Positions 8,947 through 18,355 are shown, counted from the first letter of the stretch. The stretch: DNA of 64,000 nucleotides from Paenibacillus sonchi (GCF_016772475.1 NZ_CP068595.1:930001-994000), one strand, 5' to 3'. The notes: generated by a model not told the origin, from the letters alone. Translations and numbers: made by a program.

Positions 8947-8992
8947 CTTTAGGGTTTCCCCTGCAGGATCTTGCCCCGCATAGGGTCTCTGA

Positions 8993-9778
8993 TTATTTGC
9001 GCACAGCCGCATGCACATAGTCCTTGATGATTTCGGCCAAACGTTCAGGTGCTTCGTACATGCTCATATGCCCTACCCCGGATATAGTTGCCTGGGTGAC
9101 ATTTGGCTTGTTCGAGGTAAATGTCTGCTCCGGGGTCACCTTGCTGTCCTCTGCACCGGCTACGAGCAGCACCGGCAGCGCCGTAGCTGAGATCACGTCG
9201 CGGCGGTCAGGACGCTCACGCATCGCCATTGCGGCTCCGACTGCCCCTTGCGGAGGCGTTCTGTAACCAATTTCCTTCGTGCGTTCGAGAAGCTGCGGAG
9301 CAGCGCCCGGTGCAAACAGGCCCGGTACCAGCCCATCCACAAAAGCGAAGATTCCTTCATTCTGAATCTTGCTGACACTTTTCAGACGGTTCTCCCTGGC
9401 TTCCCCGCTGTCCGGATAACCGGTAGAGTGAATCAGACCGAATCCCTTCAGACGGGAGGCGTGGCGCTGGGCAAAGGAAAGCGTGATATAGCCGCCAAGG
9501 GAATGACCCAGCAGATAACACTCTGGAATCTCCAGCGCTTCAAGCAGGGACAACACATCATCAGCCATCTGATCTATGCTGTACGCCCCGAGTGGAGCAT
9601 CCGAGACGCCATGGCCCCGTAAATCCGGAGCGATTACCCGGTAATTGCCGCTCAAGAGCGGAATTACCTGCTCCCAGTAGCTGGAGCTTCCACAGAAGCC
9701 GTGCAGCAGTACAATAACGTCACCTGTGCCTTGATCACTGTAACAAATATTGCTTCCCTCACAACGAACAATTTCCAT
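8993..9778 (-). CDS. Alpha/beta-fold hydrolase
   Basis: This 261-residue hydrolase has an oxyanion-hole motif LLHGFCGSS (residues 24-32) and a nucleophile elbow GHSLGG (91-96, Ser93). A late acidic residue lies in AGAEDSKV, and the catalytic His is in GVGHMSMYEAPERL. Length and motif spacing match the general epoxide hydrolase/esterase/BioH-like group; the substrate cannot be assigned. It is a single gene with its own terminator. Confidence 0.85.
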   Translation of the reverse strand: MEIVRCEGSNICYSDQGTGDVIVLLHGFCGSSSYWEQVIPLLSGNYRVIAPDLRGHGVSDAPLGAYSIDQMADDVLSLLEALEIPECYLLGHSLGGYITLSFAQRHASRLKGFGLIHSTGYPDSGEARENRLKSVSKIQNEGIFAFVDGLVPGLFAPGAAPQLLERTKEIGYRTPPQGAVGAAMAMRERPDRRDVISATALPVLLVAGAEDSKVTPEQTFTSNKPNVTQATISGVGHMSMYEAPERLAEIIKDYVHAAVRK

Positions 9779-9883
9779 GGCAGCTTCCCCTCTTTCTATG
9801 TAGTAGTCAAACCCGGCCCGCAGACAACTGGACGCCCCGTGGTCTGAGACGGTTTGCTTGTCTTAATTATTTAAGCTATTTCT

Positions 9884-10429
9884 TCAATCTTGAAACGCTT
9901 TCCCGGTCTCCATCCCGAAACCGGCCGCCGCAGCCAGCGCTATCTGTTTGGCCATTACCATCACTCTGTGCAGGGGAGTACTTTGCAGCGTCCGGTATGG
10001 CCGTGGTCCATAGACATCTACAATAGCCGCCAGGCTGTAATGCCCCACTGCCGGAAGGTTCAGCCCCACCGATTGTGCCGGCCGCAGCGGCTCATCAGCC
10101 GTCAGGAAATAGCCAAGGGAAGCCGGAGGGCCCAGACAGGCGTCAACGGCAATAACAATCTGCCCGGCAGGAATCTCCGCGATCCGTGCCTCCAAATTAT
10201 CTGCGTCGCACGGAGAAGGCATTGTCCCGCTTACATGCGGAAAGCCTTGCTCCAAGAGCTGGCTGCCGGTCAGCGGCCCAAGCGCATCACCTGTGGACCG
10301 GTCTGTGCCGATGCACAGAAACGTGATCTGCTCCGGCGGATGCTGGGACGCGATCTCCCGGAAGAAGAATATCAGCCCGGAAGCATCCCTTTTCTTGCGT
10401 TTTCTGCTTTCCTGCTCCCTGATTGCCAA
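9884..10429 (-). CDS. yyaC: Spore protease YyaC
   Basis: The protein contains ITFLCIGTDRSTGDALGPLT and IVIAVDACLGPPASLGYFLT, the signatures of YyaC. YyaC is a sporulation protein structurally related to hydrogenase-maturation and GPR-like peptidases. A TTG start at 10429 has AAGGAGG eight bases upstream and gives 181 residues. An upstream ATG at 10462 would add 11 residues but has no Shine-Dalgarno. The gene is divergent from the DUF1128 gene. Its presence supports a spore-forming host. Confidence 0.85.
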   Translation of the reverse strand: MAIREQESRKRKKRDASGLIFFFREIASQHPPEQITFLCIGTDRSTGDALGPLTGSQLLEQGFPHVSGTMPSPCDADNLEARIAEIPAGQIVIAVDACLGPPASLGYFLTADEPLRPAQSVGLNLPAVGHYSLAAIVDVYGPRPYRTLQSTPLHRVMVMAKQIALAAAAGFGMETGKAFQD

Positions 10430-10574
10430 TGTCCTTGCCTCCTTCTGTTTTTTATAGCCCATGTATTGTTTTTAATTTAACAGATATCACCGAAATGGAC
10501 AAAACAATGGTGTTTGCGCCCTCAAACATGTTAGAATGTTTGAATTAATAATATAGAGAGGACTGTTAAACCCA

Positions 10575-10799
10575 ATGGATTTATCGCAGCCAACCCAGGA
10601 AAATGTTGAATATATGATCGAGGGCATTAAAAGCAAGCTGAAGATGGCGAGTGCGGCAGCTATGCAGGCCTCTGCCTTTTCAGTGAAGAATTACGAGGAC
10701 ATTCTTGATATTTATGAAGTCGCGATGGGCAGTGACAGGCTGAGCATTTCCCAGGTGGAAGCACTGGTCTCCGAGCTTGGACGCCTGCGGGACAAATAA
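10575..10799 (+). CDS. DUF1128 family protein
   Basis: This 74-residue soluble protein (MDLSQPTQENVEYMIEGIKS, then a helical body ending SELGRLRDK) matches the DUF1128 family, present in many Bacillota with no known function. Its ribosome binding site is the AGAGAGGA just upstream. It is monocistronic: a strong terminator follows 20 bp after the stop, and yyaC is divergent. Confidence 0.85.
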   Translation: MDLSQPTQENVEYMIEGIKSKLKMASAAAMQASAFSVKNYEDILDIYEVAMGSDRLSISQVEALVSELGRLRDK

Positions 10800-10819
10800 A
10801 CAGGAATACACACGGACAG

Positions 10820-10873
10820 GAGCCCCATCCTGACATCCACCGGCTAACGGATGTTTGGATGGGGCTCTCTTTT
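10820..10873 (+). terminator. Rho-independent terminator after the DUF1128 gene
   Basis: A perfect 11-bp stem GAGCCCCATCC / GGATGGGGCTC with an internal second helix (GACATCC/GGATGTT) is followed by TCTTTT. It may also serve the convergent pirin gene. Confidence 0.9.
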
Positions 10874-10892
10874 GACTCGTCCGCTCTGGAAA

Positions 10893-11618
10893 CTATGGAA
10901 GATCAATCAATATGAACTCCGCGTTGCTGTCACTGCCCGTTCCTTTAAGGTGCAGATCACAGCTCTTGCGGATGCGGGCCGCATCGCCCGGCTCTAGCTG
11001 GAATACTCCGTCCGAGCAAGCAATCTCCAGATGGCCGGAGATGAGATAGATATGCGTCCGCCTGTCTTCACGCTGCTGGTATTTCAGTTCCCGGCTCCGC
11101 TCCAGAGAAGACAGGTAGACGGTTACATTCTCATTGATCTCCAGCGCACCCTCTTCCCCTTTTCCTGATGCTACAGGCAAAAGAGTATTGGTCTTATGCT
11201 CTGCCGGATAGAACTTTGCATCCCATTTGGGCTGCCGCCCCGGCTGATCCGGGAGCAGCCATATTTGCAGAAACCGGGCATGCTCACTGTCTGACGGGTT
11301 CGTTTCCGAATGATTGATCCCCGTCCCCGCGCTCATAACCTGGACACTCCCCCCTTGCAGTTCTGCATGATTGCCGAGATCATCCTGATGCTTCAGCACC
11401 CCTGAGACTACATAAGTAATAATCTCCAGATCATGATGCGGATGCTCATGCATGCCTTGCCCGGGGCTAAGCTCATTGTCGTTATGGGCCAGCAAGGCTC
11501 CAAAGTGCGCATTGCTCGGGTCATCATAATCGGCAAAAGAAAAGCTGAACTCACTGTGTATCCATTCTCTATTCGAAGTATGGCGCTCTGCTGATGTAAT
11601 GACTTTGATCATAATCAT
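10893..11618 (-). CDS. Pirin family protein (bicupin)
   Basis: This protein of about 241 residues starts at the ATG at 11618, five bases after GGAGG. Two cupin domains are visible. The N-terminal one carries the metal ligands in HEHPHHDLEIITYVVSG and the glutamate-containing SAGTGINHSETNPS, and the C-terminal one includes THIYLISGHLEIACSDG and QLEPGDAARI. These are the marks of YhhW/YxaG-type pirins, some of which oxidise quercetin with Fe or other metals. The physiological substrate is unknown. Confidence 0.85.
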   Translation of the reverse strand: MIMIKVITSAERHTSNREWIHSEFSFSFADYDDPSNAHFGALLAHNDNELSPGQGMHEHPHHDLEIITYVVSGVLKHQDDLGNHAELQGGSVQVMSAGTGINHSETNPSDSEHARFLQIWLLPDQPGRQPKWDAKFYPAEHKTNTLLPVASGKGEEGALEINENVTVYLSSLERSRELKYQQREDRRTHIYLISGHLEIACSDGVFQLEPGDAARIRKSCDLHLKGTGSDSNAEFILIDLP

Positions 11619-11766
11619 TTGCACCTCCAATGATGTAGGAACCTTATCCTTACTTCAGGGTATGGCCGCTTCTTAATTGATTGTTGTTTTAGGCGCTGTA
11701 ATTATGTATTTTTTACCCGCATCCCTTCCAGGTCAATCAGCATTATTTACTAAATAGTTCCATGTC

Positions 11767-11811
11767 AAAAAACCGCCTTGCGGGGAACTGCAGCTCCCCG
11801 CAAGGCGGCTA
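11767..11811 (-). terminator. Rho-independent terminator of the maltodextrin transport operon
   Basis: On the minus strand a 15-bp stem beginning GCCGCCTTGCGGGGA closes with TCCCCGCAAGGCGG and is followed by TTTTTT. It lies 37 bp after the mdxG stop. Confidence 0.9.
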
Positions 11812-11847
11812 ATTATTGATGTGTACCGTCTATCCGCCTGGCCCCGG

Positions 11848-12684
11848 TCAGCCTTTCATCGCACCTGCAGTCAGGCCGTCAATCAGGAACCGCTGCAGAA
11901 ATATGAAGAGCAGTGTTACCGGGAGAGCAACCAGAACCGCGCCTGCTGCGAACAGGGTGAACTCGGTGGAATTGCTCTGATTCACCATGCGGAACAGGCC
12001 AACAGCAAGCGTCCTCTTCTCCTCTGTGCGCAGAATAAGGTCAGCGAATATAAAGTCCACAAAGCAGCCGTTAAAGATCATCAGACTGGCATAGGTGAGC
12101 ATTGGCTTCGACAGCGGCATCATGATGGAGAGGAACACTTTCATGTGGCTCGCCCCGTCTATCCGCGCGGCATCCTCCAGGCTTTTCGGGATGGTGTCAA
12201 AGAAGCCTTTGGCTACAAAAACGTTCGTAATTATTGAGCCGCTGCTATATACAAGCACAAGGGCCCAGTGGGAATTCAGCAGCCCCAGGGTGTTCAGCAG
12301 CACGTAAATGGCAATCATCGCCATGAACCCCGGGAACATTTGCAGTACCAAAAACGCCGTCAGCATGCTTTTTCTGCCCGCAAAACGATACCGGGATATA
12401 GCATAAGAGGCCAGCAGCAAAAGCGATGTGCCAATCAGTGTCGAGAGTGCTGCAACTTTGAGTGTGTTCAGGAACCACTGCAGATACTTGGTCTGCTCAA
12501 ACAATTCCTGGTAATGAACTAAGGTCATCCTGCGCGGAATCAAGGTGTCGCTGAACAGGCTGTTTCCCGTCTTGAACGAGGACATCACAATCCAAAAAGC
12601 GGGGAACAGGCTGATGCAGCTAAGCAGAATCAGCAAGGCATAGCTGCCAATCGTTTTTGCGGCTTCCTCCGGTTTCCGGTTCAT
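11848..12684 (-). CDS. mdxG: Maltodextrin ABC transporter permease MdxG
   Basis: This 278-residue inner-membrane permease has six predicted helices. The EAA loop reads SLEDAARIDGASHMKVFLSI, and the protein ends with the MalG-type RFLIDGLTAGAMKG. Its start codon overlaps the mdxF stop by four bases (ATGA), indicating translational coupling. It pairs with MdxF to form the translocation pore. No ATPase is encoded nearby, so the shared MsmX-type ATPase is presumably used, as in B. subtilis; that is an inference from the family. Confidence 0.9.
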   Translation of the reverse strand: MNRKPEEAAKTIGSYALLILLSCISLFPAFWIVMSSFKTGNSLFSDTLIPRRMTLVHYQELFEQTKYLQWFLNTLKVAALSTLIGTSLLLLASYAISRYRFAGRKSMLTAFLVLQMFPGFMAMIAIYVLLNTLGLLNSHWALVLVYSSGSIITNVFVAKGFFDTIPKSLEDAARIDGASHMKVFLSIMMPLSKPMLTYASLMIFNGCFVDFIFADLILRTEEKRTLAVGLFRMVNQSNSTEFTLFAAGAVLVALPVTLLFIFLQRFLIDGLTAGAMKG

Positions 12685-13988
12685 GTAATCATGTCCTCCT
12701 CTTTATAGGATCGTGTCCGGCGGTAGCTCCAGATGGAGAATGTGGCGACCAGCAGGAAGATGATAATTCCGATGACGGAAGCGAAGCTGTACTGCGATTG
12801 GTTCAGCGCCAATTTATACAGCCAGGTCACGAGCAGATCGGTATCGCCCGCATACTGATAATGGGGATTGACCGGCTCTCCGTTAGTCATAAGATAGATC
12901 ACGTTAAAGCTGTTGATATTGCCTGCGAATTGCATAATGAGAATGGGGGCGGTTGCAAAGAGCACCATGGGCAATGTAATCATCCGGAACTTATGCGCCG
13001 ATCCGGCACCATCTACTTCGGCTGCCTCATACAAGTCCCGCGGTATGGTCGTCAGCACCCCGAAGGCAAGGATCATCGTAACCGGAATGCCGATCCACAT
13101 GTTGGCCAGTATAACGGTGACTTTAGCCCAGAACGGGTCTGTCAGCCAAGGCAGGCCGTTCAGCCCAATCATCCCCAGATATTTATTGACCGGTCCGAAC
13201 TGGTTGTTGAACATGTTGCGCATCACGAGCAGCGAGATCATATTGGGAATGGCGAAAGGCACGATCAGCAGAGTCCGCCACAGCTTTTTGAAGCGGACAC
13301 GCGGCTGGTGAATGAGCACAGCGACAAGGACCCCTCCGATGTAAGTCGTTACCGTGGCAATCACCGCCCAGCACAAGGTCCATGTCAGAATACCGCCAAA
13401 AGTGGTGCTCCATACATCCAGACTCAGCATCTTCTTAAAGTTGCCGAAGCCGACCCAGTCCACCAGATTAGCCGGGGGCAGAATCGGGTCCGCATAGTTT
13501 GTAAACGCCAGGAGGACCGAGAATACAAGCGGCAGGATCGTCAGAAAAACTATAGCGGTTAAGGGGATGGCCAGCACCAGATAGGCAAAATGTCTGCGGC
13601 CCATATACTTAAGCGATTGGCCAAAGGACCGGATCTGCTCCTGTCTCGCCCGCGCAGCTCCAACCATGAAGGCATCTCTGATATTCAGCAGATAAAATCC
13701 GCAGTACAAGAACAGCGCAAGCAGGGCCATCAGGCCGTTAATCATCATAAAAATGGAGTGGTCGCCCTCTACCATCCGGGTCATCTTACCCACCTTGACC
13801 ATGCGGCTTGGCAGCTCGCCTAGTGTAATCAGTCCGCGCAGATGGCCGGTCAAACCATGGGTCATGAAATAGAACCAGGCCATACCTGTCACCAGGAACG
13901 CCAGCCCTTTCAACCACTGCCTATTGTACATCTGGCCCAGGCCCGGGATTACAGCCGAAAGCACCGCTGCGCCTGTTTTTTTTGGCAT
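12681..13988 (-). CDS. mdxF: Maltodextrin ABC transporter permease MdxF
   Basis: This 435-residue permease has the extended N-terminus (two extra helices and a long loop) typical of MalF/MdxF. The EAA loop is PRDLYEAAEVDGAGSAHKFR, and VTWLYKLALNQSQYSFASVI near the end is a MalF hallmark. The Shine-Dalgarno AGGTGG precedes the ATG by eight bases. It is the middle gene of the binding protein-MdxF-MdxG operon, separated from the binding-protein gene by 19 bp. Confidence 0.92.
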   Translation of the reverse strand: MPKKTGAAVLSAVIPGLGQMYNRQWLKGLAFLVTGMAWFYFMTHGLTGHLRGLITLGELPSRMVKVGKMTRMVEGDHSIFMMINGLMALLALFLYCGFYLLNIRDAFMVGAARARQEQIRSFGQSLKYMGRRHFAYLVLAIPLTAIVFLTILPLVFSVLLAFTNYADPILPPANLVDWVGFGNFKKMLSLDVWSTTFGGILTWTLCWAVIATVTTYIGGVLVAVLIHQPRVRFKKLWRTLLIVPFAIPNMISLLVMRNMFNNQFGPVNKYLGMIGLNGLPWLTDPFWAKVTVILANMWIGIPVTMILAFGVLTTIPRDLYEAAEVDGAGSAHKFRMITLPMVLFATAPILIMQFAGNINSFNVIYLMTNGEPVNPHYQYAGDTDLLVTWLYKLALNQSQYSFASVIGIIIFLLVATFSIWSYRRTRSYKEEDMIT

Positions 13989-14007
13989 AAGTCAAACCAC
14001 CTGTCCT

Positions 14008-15329
14008 TTATTTCGACTCCAGATCGGACTGAATCGTCTTAACCGTCTGATCCATAGTCTGCTTGACATCAAGACCCGGATCATTCCACAAGGACACAAA
14101 TGCGGCCTTCAAGGGTTCCCATACGGCGTTGATTTCTGATATGGCAGGCATTGGCACAGAGTGTTGGAACTGCTCAAAGAACCCGAGGGTAATGGGGTCA
14201 TTTTTGATTTCTTGTGATTCTCCGGCTTCAATGCTTGCAGGGATCGCTCCGGTCATTTTATAATTTTTAAGCTGATTGTCCTTGCTGCTGGCAAAATGTG
14301 CGAATAACCGGGCAGCAACGGGATAAGCGGTATAAGAGTTAACATAATAGGATTTGACGCCAGAAAAAGATATCATTTCCTCTCCGTCCGGTCCTTTTGG
14401 AAGCGGTACCACACCGAAGTTGACATGATCCTTGAACGACCCTGTGGACCACGGACCGTCAATGTTCATGGCAAGTTTCCCTTCCTGGAACAGCTGGGTT
14501 TTTACGTCAAAGGTGATATCTCCCGCATTCAGCGGCAGGATTTTTTTCAGGCTCTGGAGAAAGGTGAACCCTTTGATTGTTCCTTCATTATTCAAACCGA
14601 TATCCTGCGGATTGCTATTGCCGTCGCCGAAAATATAGCCGCCGAAGCTGCCGATAAACGGATACGTATAATACCCGACAAATTCCCACATGACTGCAAA
14701 TTTGTTTTCTTTCGGTTTGTTGTACGTATTGGCAAAAGCTATAATATCATCCCAGGTCTTGGGGGCCTCAGGAACCAGATCCTTATTATAAAACAGCGCA
14801 TAAGTCTCTACCGACTTGGGATAACCGTACAGAACCCCATCATAGGATGATGCCTGCACCGCTGTCTCCACCATGCTTGCTTTCGTTTCCTCCTCAAACA
14901 CATCATTGGGCAACAGCAGACCGGCTTTGACGGCCTGGCTGATCTGGTCATGCGGAAGGGTCAGCACATCGGCTGCAAGCTTGGATGGACCATCGGTAGC
15001 CAGCCGTCCCCCTGATCGCCGCCCGCCAATTCCTCAACGGTGACGGGGACACCGTATTTTTTTTCAAAATCGGCGGCAACCCCCTTCATATACTCAAGCT
15101 GCTCCTTGGCTTCCCAAACCATCAGCTTTGCTCCCTGTTCCGGCTCCATTTCCGGATCGGCGGTATTCTCTGGAGCAGAAGTTTCGGCGGTCTGGTTGTT
15201 CCCGCCCTTCGGGCTGGAGGCGGTCTTCGGGCTGTCTGAGCTGCAGGCTGTGGCCGTCATAACCAGAAGCATACATAGAACTACCATCAATGATACCGCA
15301 TTCATTTTGGAACGCTTAAATCTCTTCAT
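14008..15329 (-). CDS. mdxE: Maltodextrin-binding lipoprotein MdxE-like (one frameshift)
   Basis: The reconstructed product has 440 residues. It starts at 15329 (MKRFKRSKMNAVSLMVV) with GGGGAG upstream. A signal peptide ends in a lipobox-like Ala-Thr-Ala-Cys, followed by a Ser/Thr/Asn-rich linker, and then a family 1 solute-binding fold that includes GAKLMVWEAKEQLEYMKGVA. The frame breaks at the CCCCC run 15008-15012; one extra base restores Gly-Gly-Asp-Gln-Gly-Gly-Arg-Leu-Ala-Thr-Asp and leads into DVLTLPHDQISQAV. The protein should bind maltodextrins outside the membrane for MdxF/MdxG. Its expression is probably governed by the attenuator-like leader and the cre-like site upstream. Confidence 0.85.
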
Positions 15330-15393
15330 GTACTCATCTCCCCTGTGATTACTCATTGAACAAACCTGTCTCTCATACAAAATTCAGGCAAAT

Positions 15394-15463
15394 AAAAAAG
15401 GCACAACCCCTTTTGCACAAAGTGCCGAGGTTGTACCCTTACAGGTAACATTGCCTTTAATTT
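15394..15463 (-). promoter_or_regulatory. Attenuator-like leader A of the mdx operon (terminator/antiterminator candidate)
   Basis: Reading the minus strand, the conserved box AAATTAAAGGCAATG (15463-15449) is followed by TGTTACC (15450-15444), GGGTACA (15438-15432) and then a terminator. The terminator is GGTACAACC pairing with GGTTGTGCC (15408-15400), followed by a T run. The GGGTACA segment can pair either with the upstream TGTTACC or with the downstream terminator arm. The element matches leader B on the other side of the intergenic region. Regulation by conditional termination is inferred. Confidence 0.6.
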
Positions 15464-15500
15464 AGTGTATTAATGAATTTCCAAGTTTGTTTGCCATCAT

Positions 15501-15537
15501 TTTATAATAACCGGAAATTCGAATGCAAGCGCTTTAT
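15501..15537 (-). promoter_or_regulatory. SigA promoter and cre-like site of the mdx operon
   Basis: On the minus strand -35 TTGCAT (15528-15523) and -10 TATAAA (15506-15501) are 16 nt apart. The cre-like TGCAAGCGCTTTAT (15524-15537, plus strand) overlaps the -35, the position expected for CcpA repression. One position deviates from the cre consensus. Confidence 0.55.
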
Positions 15538-15650
15538 TTTAAAAAACCCTCCGTTTTCCCAAGCTTTCCGTATTGTTTTCTTCTGATTTTGGCCATTATC
15601 TAAGTATATCTCCATTTTTCTACCCTCCCGGCTTAATAAAAATAAGACGC

Positions 15651-15680
15651 TTGCCATAACCGGAAAACATGTGTTATGAT
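15651..15680 (+). promoter_or_regulatory. Promoter of the GH13 amylase gene
   Basis: TTGCCA (15651-15656) and TATGAT (15675-15680) are separated by 18 nt and lie just before leader B. Initiation would fall close to 15687, so the transcript would begin at or just before the conserved box. Confidence 0.55.
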
Positions 15681-15687
15681 GCAGGAA

Positions 15688-15750
15688 AATTTAAAGGCAA
15701 TGAAACCGAAAGGGTTCAACCTCCACAATTGTGAGGTTGAACCTTTTTTT
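15688..15750 (+). promoter_or_regulatory. Attenuator-like leader B of the GH13 amylase gene
   Basis: The conserved box AATTTAAAGGCAATG (15688-15702) is followed by TGAAACC-GAAA-GGGTTCA (15701-15718), a potential hairpin with a GAAA loop. GGTTCAACCTC (15713-15723) then pairs perfectly with GAGGTTGAACC (15733-15743) and is followed by seven T residues, a clear intrinsic terminator in the 5' untranslated region. It parallels leader A with compensatory changes. Confidence 0.65.
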
Positions 15751-15781
15751 ACGTTTGCTGCCGCGAAGGGATGATGTGGGT

Positions 15782-17532
15782 ATGATTCACCTGGAAAGCG
15801 TTTATCACCGGATGGGCCAGAACTGGTCCTATGCCTACGATGAAACTGTAATCCATATTCGCCTCCGGACGAAACGGGACGATGTATCACGGGTAGTTTT
15901 GATTTGCGGGGACAAATACGGCTGGGACAGAACCCATTCCGAATATGCGATGGAACATCTGTCCAGCGATAATTTGTTCGATTACTGGCAGGCTGCCGTT
16001 CGGCCGCCTCACCGCCGGCTGGCCTATTATTTTGCGCTGCACCAAGACGGAAATACAGTATATTTTCTGGAAAAGGGGTTTCTGGAACATCCTCCTGAAA
16101 TTATCTATGAAGGCTTATTTGACTTTCCAATACTGAGTCCTGAAGATGTGCACCGGCCGCCCGCTTGGGTGAAGGATGCTGTTTTTTATCAGATATTCCC
16201 GGAACGTTTCGCGAACGGGGACCCTTCCAATGATCCCGAAGGCGTACTTGAATGGGGGGCACACCGAGCCCGACGAATTTTTTTGGCGGAGACCTGCAAG
16301 GCGTGCTGGAGCATTTGGATTATTTGTGCGAACTTGGCATTAACGCCATATATTTTAACCCGCTCTTCGCGGCAACCACCAACCACAAATACGACACCGC
16401 AGATTATTTAAGAATAGACCCCCATTTCGGGACAAATGAACTGCTGAAAGAACTTGTGGATGCTTGCCATGCGAAGGGAATCCGTGTGCTGCTGGACGGC
16501 GTATTTAACCATTGCGGCCATACCTTCCCCCCGTTTATGGATGTGCTGGAGAACGGGCGTGCTTCGCGTTATGCTGACTGGTTTCATGTGAAAGAGTGGC
16601 CTCCCGGCGTAAACGGAGGAATCCCCACCTATGATACCTTCGCCTTTGAGCCGATTATGCCTAAATTTAACACAGCGAATCCGGAAGTCAGGGAATATCT
16701 GCTGAAGGTCGGCCGCTACTGGATTCAGGAAATCGGTGTAGACGGATGGCGCCTGGATGTCGCCAATGAGGTTTCCCATCAATTCTGGCGTGATTTCCGC
16801 ACTATGGTTAAACAGATCAATCCCGATGCTTATCTCGTTGGAGAAATCATGCATGATTCCTTGCCATGGCTGCTCGGAGACCAGTTCGACGCCGTAATGA
16901 ATTATCAGCTGACGAACATGCTGCTGAACTTTTTTGCCCGTGGGCAGACCGGTGCCGGGCAGTTCTCGCGGTCGGTCGGAACTTTACTGGCCAATTATCC
17001 GCAGCAGATTACGGAAGTCTCCTTTAATTTGCTGGACAGCCACGATACCGTACGTTTCCTGACCCTGTGCGGCGGGGATATCCGGCGTCTGAAACTGGCC
17101 TTTCTGTTCCTGATGACCTATCAGGGCACGCCTTGTATTTATTACGGAGATGAAATCGGCATGGATGGGGAGTATGATCCACACAACCGGAAATGCATGG
17201 AATGGGACCCCCGGAAACAGAATCAGGACCTTCTGGAGTATTACCGCTGGGCCATCCGGCTGCGTAAATCGAACTCCGCATTCCGCGGCAGTGCGATTAA
17301 GTTTCTTGAACACCCGGAGCACCCGGAGCTGCTTGTTTATGAACGGTGGGATGAGCACGACCGTTTCCTGGTAATCATGAATAACTCCGAACTTCCCATA
17401 GACGCCCACATTTCAGCGCTTAAATTAGAAAGCACCTGGATCAATCTGGAGCTCCAGCAGCCGGCAGACATCTGGGAACGGGGACAGCTCCAGCTGCCCG
17501 CCTACGGATATATGATTCTCCGCGAGACTTAA
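15782..17532 (+). CDS. GH13 neopullulanase/cyclomaltodextrinase-type amylase (one frameshift)
   Basis: The reconstructed product has 583 residues, the usual length of the GH13_20 group, with an N-terminal CBM34-like domain ([20 protein letters not shown]). Conserved regions are present in order: [28 protein letters not shown] (nucleophile Asp), EIMHD (acid/base Glu) and LLDSHDT. There is no signal peptide, so it should act in the cytoplasm on imported maltodextrins or cyclodextrins. The frame breaks in the G6 run 16254-16259; a seventh G restores [16 protein letters not shown]. It is divergent from the mdx transport operon. Confidence 0.88.
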
Positions 17533-17655
17533 GGATAGGCAATTCATTTCAAGTGGTTTGTAAAGTTTCAAATATCTTAATTTTTACGGCATATAACCAA
17601 TAAAATTCACTCATGCTTCCATATGCTGCGGCAATCTTTCCCATGCTTTTTTGCT

Positions 17656-17681
17656 GTTTCAGCCCATTCACCCACGTTTAT
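17656..17681 (+). promoter_or_regulatory. Weak SigB-like promoter upstream of ytxH
   Basis: GTTTCA (17656-17661) and GTTTAT (17676-17681) are separated by 14 nt, the same spacing as the better SigB candidates in this window. The -35 and the first spacer bases match those upstream of ytxG, but the -10 lacks the GGG core, so the call is weak. Confidence 0.25.
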
Positions 17682-17787
17682 ATACGAAGTAAGAACCTTC
17701 AGGCCACCCTGATATCCAGATGACGGCCCTGGTCATTACCTGCAGCCGAGACGCTGGACTACAATAATCCAATGAGGAGTGATTGGA

Positions 17788-18291
17788 ATGAATAAAGCAG
17801 AAACGGAATATCCGGTAGAGAGTGGAAGCACATTTTTCAAAGGAGTTTTTATCGGAGGTTTGATTGGTGCTGCTGCAGCATTGCTGTTCGCTCCCAAGCC
17901 GGGCCGTGAAATGCGCAGTGACTTGTCGGAAAAATTCTCAACCGCTACGGACAAAACCAAAGAGGTTGCCGGTGTCGTAACGGATAAAACCAAATCGATT
18001 GCTGCTACTGTTGGGGAAAAGGCTACGGACCTTGCCAGCACTGTGTCGGCCAAAGCTTCGGATATTTTCACCACAGTCAACGACAGCAAACAGCAAATAG
18101 CCGCCACTTTATCGGAAACGGGTAAAAAAATCGGTGATACCGTAGGGAACGCGTCGGCTGATGTCGCCTCTGACGTAAAAGACGCTTCCAAAGATGTTGC
18201 CGAAGAAGCTTCCGCTTCTTCCAAGGATATAGCGGATACGGCAAATGATGCCAAAGAGGAAGTTAAAGCCTCTTATAAATCCTCTTACTAA
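17788..18291 (+). CDS. ytxH: YtxH domain-containing general stress protein
   Basis: This 167-residue protein starts at the ATG at 17788, eight bases after GAGGAG. The YtxH signature GVFIGGLIGAAAALLFAPKP is a glycine-rich membrane helix followed by the GREMRSDL motif. The rest is a long Ala/Lys/Asp/Thr-rich repetitive helix (repeats of the form VTDKTKSIAATVGEKATDLA) resembling LEA or apolipoprotein-like proteins. In B. subtilis YtxH is SigB-dependent; here the sigB locus lies just downstream on the opposite strand. Confidence 0.85.
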   Translation: MNKAETEYPVESGSTFFKGVFIGGLIGAAAALLFAPKPGREMRSDLSEKFSTATDKTKEVAGVVTDKTKSIAATVGEKATDLASTVSAKASDIFTTVNDSKQQIAATLSETGKKIGDTVGNASADVASDVKDASKDVAEEASASSKDIADTANDAKEEVKASYKSSY

Positions 18292-18326
18292 TCTGTGGTG
18301 ACCCGGGGCTTGATCTAAACGCAGGG

Positions 18327-18355
18327 AACAGCCAGCTCACTAGCAGCTGGCTGTT
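18327..18355 (+). terminator. Terminator-like hairpin after ytxH
   Basis: A perfect 11-bp stem AACAGCCAGCT / AGCTGGCTGTT with a 7-nt loop follows 35 bp after the stop. The T tract is poor (GTTAT), so termination strength is uncertain. Confidence 0.6.

Noticed and set aside
15394..15750. BglG/LicT-type RAT antiterminator sites as an explanation of the paired leaders
   Set aside because: The conserved box TTAAAGGCAATG does not match RAT consensus sequences I know, and no BglG-family or PTS gene is in the window. An unknown trigger was preferred.
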